Origin: Chloroflexota bacterium
GTDB lineage: Bacteria > Chloroflexota > DTOL01 > JACQYG01
Direction: 5' to 3'
Assembly (NCBI GenBank): GCA_016208345.1
Contig: JACQYG010000212.1
Span: 1-5,156, forward strand
DNA length: 5,156 nt
Of this stretch, positions 1 to 5,156 are shown in pieces (position 1 is the first letter of the stretch; the number at the start of each line of letters is the position of its first letter). Both the position numbers and the translations under genes were made by a program. The notes beneath the pieces are model-generated. The model was not told the DNA's origin, searched no databases, and saw nothing but the letters and a program-made list of their open reading frames with translations.

Positions 1-93
1 TTCCAAGAAGTAGTCCTTGGTCTCGGCAGCCAGCGCCACCGGGCCCAGGGCCAAAAGGGTCAGGGCCAGAAGGACGCAGAGCCCCTTGCGCAT
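1..93 (-). CDS. N-terminus of a predicted secreted or membrane protein (partial)
   Basis: The 31 codons visible before the window edge read as a textbook Sec signal peptide. There is a short basic start (MRKG), a leucine-rich hydrophobic stretch at residues 5-19, and an A-L-A signal at residues 20-22, so cleavage is likely after A22 or A23. The mature protein would start near AETKDYFLE. The start is supported by an AAGGAG ribosome binding site at 103-108, nine bases upstream of the ATG. It lies 117 bp downstream of the kinase stop on the same strand with no convincing terminator between, so it may be co-transcribed with the kinase. The visible part is too short to assign a family. Confidence 0.72.
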   Translation of the reverse strand, partial: MRKGLCVLLALTLLALGPVALAAETKDYFLE

Positions 94-159
94 CGCAGAG
101 CTCTCCTTGCTATGGGTTTTCGACGGCGCCTGGTTTCTTGACTGGCACCTTGAGTGGGG

Positions 160-177
160 TTTTCTACTAGTGAAACT
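160..177. repeat. Degenerate copy of the ACTAGT palindrome
   Basis: TTTTCTACTAGTGAAACT matches the 18-bp consensus TTCTTTACTAGTAAAGAA at the ACTAGT core and most of the flanking T/A arms, with several substitutions. It sits in the 117-bp gap between the kinase stop and the start of the secreted-protein gene. I see no promoter or terminator of note in that gap. This is the weakest of the full-length copies, and it could be a decayed copy or chance. Confidence 0.45.
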
Positions 178-210
178 GGGCACTGGCTAAGAGGCTTGAT
201 CCCGGGGCCA

Positions 211-1428
211 TCAGCGCAACCGAAAGACCACTTTTACTTTGCCGAACCAAAGCTCGTCGCCGTCTTTCAGCGGGTACATCTGCCCGGGGGTAAGGGCAGC
301 CTGGTTCAGGTAGGTGCGATTCCGGCTGCCAGCGTCCATGACGAAATAGGTGCCATCCTGGCAGACGATCCGGGCATGCTGGCGGGAGACCGATCGTCCC
401 AGGTCCAGGGGCTGGAGGTCAACGTGCGGATACAGCCCCCTCTCGGGGTCGGCTCGCCCGATGGCGCATTCCGGGACAGTCACCGAGAACTGCTGCCCAG
501 ACTCTAAAGATACCAAGAGTGGAGTGGCTGTGGCCGCCGGCGGCGCGGGAACCGGAGGCCGGGGCATCTCTCTGGCCACGCCCGGCGAGGGTGCAGCCGG
601 GCGGCAAACCCTGGCCAGGGCGTCTTTGAGCACCAACCGCATCTCCTCCGGGGTCTGGAAACGCTGGGCCGGGTCCTTGGCCAGGGCCTTTTGGACGATC
701 TGGTCGATCTGTGAAGGGATCGTTGGGTCCTGGGTAGTCAGCGAGGGCACCGGATCCGTCATGTGCTTCACTACGACCATGGCCGCAGAGTCGCCCTGGA
801 ACGGAACCTTGCCGCTGAGCATCTCGAAGAGAACCGCGCCAAGACTGTACAGGTCTGACCGTATGTCCGCACTCTTGCCCTTCTCTGCTTGTTCTGGCGA
901 TATGTAATAGGGGGTGCCAATGAAGACGTTGGAGACGGTGATGCTGGAGAGGTCGCCCCCGCGGGCCGTGCCGAAATCCATTATCCTGAGCCTACCATCG
1001 GCATCCAGCATCAGGTTCTGAGGCTTGATGTCCCGGTGCACGATGCCACTCCGGTAGGCAGCTTGCAACCCCTCTGCCGCTTGTATGGCGATGTTCAGTG
1101 CCTTTTCCAGGGGCAGCTTGCCGCTCTTGGCCAGCTCCTCGCTGACCGGGCGGCCGTCTACGTACTCCATGGCCAGAAAGTAGATGCCATCCTGGCAGCC
1201 AAAGTCGTACACCCGGACGATGTGGGGGTCATTGAGGTTCTTGATGATGACCGCCTCACGTTGAAAGCGCCTGATGAACTCGGCGTCCGTGGACGAGCTT
1301 TGGCTCAGCACTTTCAAGGCCAATATCTGATTGGTGTCCAGATTGCGGGCCATGTACACCGTGGATGTGGCCCCGCTTCCCACCTCGTCGATGATCTTGT
1401 ACTTGCCGGCGAATACCTTTCCAATCAT
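211..1428 (-). CDS. PknB-like Ser/Thr protein kinase with C-terminal FHA domain
   Basis: A 405-residue cytosolic Hanks-type kinase that transfers phosphate from ATP to Ser/Thr of target proteins. The kinase domain spans about residues 10-270. It has a glycine-rich loop GSGATSTV (17-24), ATP-anchoring K39 in LALKV, a helix-C glutamate E58, the catalytic loop HRDIKPQN (131-138, D133), DFG (151-153), the activation-segment end GTPYYISPE (171-179) and the late QRF arginine R257. A proline/alanine-rich linker (about 279-303) leads to an FHA phosphothreonine-binding domain (about 320-402) with IGR at 323-325, SRQHA at 348-352 and the turn GSRNRTYLN at 367-375. I see no transmembrane helix and no PASTA repeats, unlike classical PknB. 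The FHA domain probably reads the kinase's own or partner phosphothreonines; that is inferred. The ATG follows a weak Shine-Dalgarno-like GGTGGGGG six bases upstream. The gene is downstream of valS, but with its own promoter. Confidence 0.93.
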   Translation of the reverse strand: MIGKVFAGKYKIIDEVGSGATSTVYMARNLDTNQILALKVLSQSSSTDAEFIRRFQREAVIIKNLNDPHIVRVYDFGCQDGIYFLAMEYVDGRPVSEELAKSGKLPLEKALNIAIQAAEGLQAAYRSGIVHRDIKPQNLMLDADGRLRIMDFGTARGGDLSSITVSNVFIGTPYYISPEQAEKGKSADIRSDLYSLGAVLFEMLSGKVPFQGDSAAMVVVKHMTDPVPSLTTQDPTIPSQIDQIVQKALAKDPAQRFQTPEEMRLVLKDALARVCRPAAPSPGVAREMPRPPVPAPPAATATPLLVSLESGQQFSVTVPECAIGRADPERGLYPHVDLQPLDLGRSVSRQHARIVCQDGTYFVMDAGSRNRTYLNQAALTPGQMYPLKDGDELWFGKVKVVFRLR

Positions 1429-1454
1429 GGTACGCCCCCACCCAACGCCGCTAC

Positions 1455-1472
1455 TTCTTTACTAGTAAAGAA
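1455..1472. repeat. ACTAGT palindrome, perfect copy (kinase 5' UTR)
   Basis: TTCTTTACTAGTAAAGAA is a perfect 18-bp palindrome and serves as the reference copy for the family. It lies 26 bp upstream of the kinase start codon. It is inside the predicted 5' untranslated region, so it would be an AU-rich hairpin or a protein-binding dyad close to the ribosome binding site. Confidence 0.9.
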
Positions 1473-1482
1473 CATGGCAACC

Positions 1483-1528
1483 TGGGCATTATCTTTACTA
1501 GTAAAGAATGGCTTAAAGCACATGCCCA
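1483..1528 (-). other. Inverted repeat enclosing a palindrome in the kinase leader
   Basis: Arms TGGGCAT (1483-1489) and ATGCCCA (1522-1528) are perfect 7-bp complements. They flank the palindrome copy at 1491-1508. The predicted transcription start of the kinase promoter is near 1526, so the kinase mRNA would begin at or within this stem, giving a structured 5' end with the repeat hairpin nested inside. Whether it is regulatory or only stabilises the mRNA cannot be told from sequence. Confidence 0.45.
1491..1508. repeat. ACTAGT palindrome, near-perfect copy
   Basis: ATCTTTACTAGTAAAGAA differs from the consensus only at the first base and keeps a perfect 16-bp dyad core. Its centre is 36 bp from that of the 1455-1472 copy. 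It is nested between the TGGGCAT/ATGCCCA arms of the predicted kinase leader stem. Confidence 0.88.
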
Positions 1529-1532
1529 AATA

Positions 1533-1560
1533 ATTATACCACAGTTTCTTTGCTAGTAAA
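1533..1560 (-). promoter_or_regulatory. Predicted promoter of the kinase gene (extended -10)
   Basis: On the minus strand a perfect TATAAT (1533-1538) is preceded directly by TGG, forming an extended -10 (TGnTATAAT). Sixteen bases further upstream lies TTTACT (1555-1560), a 4/6 match to the TTGACA -35. That hexamer is one arm of the palindrome copy at 1546-1563, so the repeat contributes the -35 region. Transcription would start near 1526, leaving a leader of about 98 nt before the kinase ATG. It indicates that the kinase can be expressed independently of the T-box that controls valS. Confidence 0.68.
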
Positions 1561-1563
1561 GAA
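1546..1563. repeat. ACTAGT palindrome copy overlapping the kinase promoter
   Basis: TTCTTTGCTAGTAAAGAA differs from the consensus by one base (A7 to G), which leaves a G-T pair at the symmetric position. It extends by one more T-A pair on the outside (1545/1564). Its TTTACT arm, read on the minus strand, overlaps the predicted -35 of the kinase promoter. Confidence 0.88.
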
Positions 1564-1606
1564 AACAGCGCACGTGGTGCCACGCGTACAACGCCGTGCA
1601 CCCGTT

Positions 1607-1626
1607 GTTCTTTATTAGTAAAGAAC
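1607..1626. repeat. ACTAGT palindrome copy at the valS 3' end
   Basis: TTCTTTATTAGTAAAGAA (1608-1625) differs from the consensus at one base, C8 to T. Flanking G1607 and C1626 extend the dyad to 20 bp. It begins one base after the valS stop codon (the 18-bp core two bases after), so it would form a hairpin at the 3' end of the valS coding region. No U-run follows it in the RNA, so it does not read as a standard intrinsic terminator, though it could protect the 3' end. Confidence 0.88.
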
Positions 1627-1627
1627 A

Positions 1628-4315
<2,688 letters not shown>

Positions 4316-4402
4316 ACCTCACCTTTCTCGTTTAGGGTTCCCAGGAAAGCCTGTTCCACGTTGGCTTTTCGCCTCTTCTTGGGTACACTCGCTGGCCAAG
4401 AG

Positions 4403-4424
4403 GTTTCGTTACTAGCAAAGAAAC
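4403..4424. repeat. Palindrome copy between T-box terminator and valS
   Basis: The 18-bp core TTCGTTACTAGCAAAGAA (4405-4422) carries two changes from the consensus. Outer T-A and G-C pairs extend it to 22 bp. It lies in the valS 5' untranslated region, just after the T-box terminator and about 88 bp before the start codon. It is therefore present only in transcripts that read through the terminator. Confidence 0.82.
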
Positions 4425-4442
4425 GCGCACCATCAAACCACG

Positions 4443-4480
4443 AAAACAAAAAGCCCCTTCATCACAAGGACGAAGAGGCT
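4443..4480 (-). terminator. T-box intrinsic terminator
   Basis: In the RNA sense AGCCTCTTC (4472-4480) pairs with GAAGGGGCT (4452-4460, one G-U pair) across an 11-nt loop. A TTTTTGTTTT run follows immediately (4443-4452). The 5' arm begins directly after the T-box sequence, the geometry expected for mutually exclusive terminator and antiterminator helices. Uncharged tRNA(Val) binding would favour read-through into valS. Confidence 0.88.
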
Positions 4481-4530
4481 CGTGGTACCACCCTGGTTCC
4501 TGTCAAAGGCTGAGTCACCGCCTGGCGACT

Positions 4531-4548
4531 TTGTTTACTAGCAAAGAA
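4531..4548. repeat. Palindrome copy inside the T-box leader
   Basis: TTGTTTACTAGCAAAGAA carries two changes from the consensus. It lies between the Stem II region and the hairpin at 4514-4529 that probably is Stem III. In the RNA it could fold as CTTTG...CAAAG or as the AU-rich palindrome hairpin, adding a helix between Stem II and the antiterminator. Confidence 0.83.
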
Positions 4549-4757
4549 ACAGGTACCGCCCCGGGGTAACTGACAACCCTTGACAGCTCATTGGGCTATA
4601 ACGGGCCAACCCGTGCCGGTCTACGCTTTCGATCGGCCGACTCCCAAGCGACCTTCGGCAGCTCTTGCTGAGGAGGGCTTACACCCGGTGGCCCCCCTTC
4701 TCTATCAGCCTCCAGCAGCCTACTCCTCTTGTTCCCAGTCGTATGCTTATTGCAATC

Positions 4758-4775
4758 GTAGTTTAAACGAACTAC
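4758..4775. repeat. Dyad over the valS -10 region
   Basis: GTAGTT (4758-4763) and AACTAC (4770-4775) are perfect 6-bp inverted arms around TAAACG. The dyad covers the predicted -10 and part of the spacer of the valS promoter, so it could be a repressor operator. It may equally be chance or an IS remnant. Confidence 0.35.
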
Positions 4776-4788
4776 AGGCAAAAGTCAA
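4760..4788 (-). promoter_or_regulatory. Predicted sigma-70-type promoter of valS
   Basis: On the minus strand TTGACT (4783-4788, 5/6 to TTGACA) is followed after exactly 17 bases by TAAACT (4760-4765, 4/6 to TATAAT). Transcription would start near 4753, about 12 bases before the first arm of T-box Stem I. That position is just what a T-box leader needs, which supports the call. Confidence 0.75.
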
Positions 4789-4795
4789 TACCTTG

Positions 4796-4821
4796 TACCC
4801 CGATCCGTGGATTCTGGGGTA
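4796..4821. repeat. Two-part dyad between the valS promoter and the transposase
   Basis: Outer arms TACCCC (4796-4801) and GGGGTA (4816-4821) enclose inner arms ATCC (4803-4806) and GGAT (4809-4812). It begins 8 bp upstream of the valS -35 hexamer and about 48 bp before the transposase start. It could be part of the insertion-sequence left end, a hairpin that blocks read-through into the element, or an operator. The sequence does not decide among these. Confidence 0.4.
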
Positions 4822-4868
4822 GTGCAAATACGGTTTAAATGTAGTAAGCTATCACCCAGGAGGTTACG

Positions 4869-5156
4869 ATGAAGCGACCGTCGGAAGTCCTGGGTGTGAA
4901 GATAGTGGGAGGTTTGCGGGAGGCATCCACCCCATGGGCGGGTGCCTCCTTGCTGGTGGAATTGTTCCGCCGCTCGGGCGTAGATGGGGTGGCTAACAAG
5001 GTGTTGCCAGCCAAGGGGTCAGCCAAGGGACTGAGGCAGGGGCAGATGGTGGAGAGCCTTGTGCTGTTGAGTGCTCTGGGTGGGGAGTGTGTGGAGGACA
5101 TGGGGCATCTCAGGGATGACGCTGGCTTAAAAGGGATATTGGGTTACCGGCCACCA
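4869..5156 (+). CDS. IS1380-family-like transposase, N-terminal part
   Basis: The first 96 codons of an open frame that runs off the window. A strong AGGAGG site (4858-4863) lies five bases before the ATG. The sequence resembles the N-terminal region of IS1380 (DDE group 1) transposases. It has a hydrophobic-basic helix (ASLLVELFRRSGVDGVANKV, residues 26-45), then VESLVLLSALGGECVEDMGHL (62-82) and RDDAGLKGILGYRPP at the edge. In that family these precede a zone leading to the catalytic RNase-H-like core, which is not visible here. I see no frameshift or stop, so this part is intact. It is transcribed divergently from valS. The family call rests on recognition of the GGECVEDM-RDD-L-GI-G pattern only. 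Confidence 0.8.
   Translation, partial: MKRPSEVLGVKIVGGLREASTPWAGASLLVELFRRSGVDGVANKVLPAKGSAKGLRQGQMVESLVLLSALGGECVEDMGHLRDDAGLKGILGYRPP

Larger units (their letters stand above)
4443..4753 (-). promoter_or_regulatory. T-box riboswitch leader of valS (Val specifier)
   Basis: The leader has the full architecture of a tRNA-sensing T-box. Stem I (4638-4741) closes with CGACT/AGTCG. A CAAG/CTTG helix then leads to a specifier loop with AGGAGTA on the 5' side and GAAGGTCG on the 3' side. GTC (4650-4652) is the specifier, a valine codon. Above it lie a GGCTGCT/AGCTGCC helix, GCTGA/TCAGC, an AGAGA bulge and an apical loop with GGGTGTAA. A downstream hairpin ACGGG-TTGG-CCCGT (4601-4614) and GTCGCC-GGTGAC (4514-4529) probably belong to the Stem II and III region. 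The conserved T-box AGGGTGGTACCACG (4481-4494) presents TGGT, complementary to an ACCA tRNA end, which fits tRNA(Val) with discriminator A. A palindrome repeat (4531-4548) sits inside the leader. Stem assignments were made by eye; the T-box call itself is firm. Confidence 0.95.
4796..5156 (+). mobile_element. Left end of an IS1380-like insertion sequence (partial)
   Basis: The presence of an element is inferred from the transposase N-terminus. Its outer boundary is uncertain. It should fall between the valS -35 and the transposase start codon, and 4796 is used because a dyad begins there. The right end is outside the window, so terminal inverted repeats and target duplication cannot be identified. 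Confidence 0.5.

Noticed and set aside
1..93. Assigning the secreted protein to a specific family such as DUF2207
   Set aside because: Only about nine mature residues are visible. The resemblance is too slight to name a family.
889..1533. A 214-codon plus-strand frame opposite the kinase
   Set aside because: It is antisense to an unambiguous kinase domain, runs through the kinase promoter and ends in the repeats. It is a high-GC shadow frame.
1570..1600. GC-rich imperfect inverted repeats (CGTGG...CCACG) in the valS-kinase spacer
   Set aside because: The perfect arms leave only a 2-nt loop, and longer pairings have just four base pairs. Not convincing as a terminator or regulatory hairpin.
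1455..1625. The repeat cluster as a CRISPR array
   Set aside because: Repeats are only 18 bp, fully palindromic, irregularly spaced (18-44 bp between copies) and also scattered in genes and leaders. No cas genes are visible.
1607..1626. The 20-bp palindrome after valS as an intrinsic terminator
   Set aside because: The stem is AT-rich and no U-run follows in the RNA (the next bases are AACGGG). It is kept as a repeat only.
4580..4822. An 80-codon plus-strand frame across the T-box region
   Set aside because: It runs antisense through Stem I and the valS promoter, has no recognisable protein features and no ribosome binding site.
4835..5101. An 88-codon minus-strand frame opposite the transposase
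   Set aside because: It is a shadow of the transposase coding frame, low in complexity, and has no recognisable domain.

Overview
This window looks like chromosomal DNA from a GC-rich bacterium. A Chloroflexota (Anaerolineae-like) host is my best guess. The reasons are a T-box-controlled valyl-tRNA synthetase, a cytosolic PknB-like kinase fused to a C-terminal FHA domain, and the character of the ValRS sequence. This is inference from family knowledge; no taxonomic marker was tested.

Layout, read along the minus strand, which carries the main transcription unit(s). A TTGACT/TAAACT promoter (4760-4788) starts a leader of about 310 nt that folds as a T-box riboswitch (4443-4753), with a GUC (Val) specifier, a UGGU antiterminator bulge and an intrinsic terminator. 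It controls valS (1628-4315). After a 198-bp spacer comes a Ser/Thr kinase with an FHA domain (211-1428). The kinase has its own extended -10 promoter (1533-1560). Then, in the same direction, comes the start of a predicted secreted protein (1-93, cut by the window edge). On the plus strand the right edge carries the N-terminal 96 codons of an IS1380-like transposase (4869-5156), diverging from the valS promoter.

The most unusual feature is a dispersed family of short palindromes with consensus TTCTTTACTAGTAAAGAA. I count eight copies plus one related stem-loop in about 4.4 kb. Four crowd the valS-kinase spacer. One starts 2 bp past the valS stop, one supplies the -35-like hexamer of the kinase promoter, one lies inside the T-box leader RNA, one lies between the T-box terminator and valS, and one lies in the kinase-to-secreted-protein gap. 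Most strikingly, one copy and the related stem-loop lie inside the valS reading frame, in an apparent insertion of about 20 residues in the anticodon-binding domain. This resembles the behaviour of Rickettsia palindromic elements, but the unit is much shorter.

The second anomaly is in ValRS itself. The CP1 editing domain appears to lack about 40 residues between the TTRPET...GDTAVA block and the KVTPAHDP block, so proofreading of mischarged tRNA(Val) may be altered.

No rRNA, tRNA or CRISPR array was seen. Apart from the T-box leader, no stretch over 300 bp lacks a gene.
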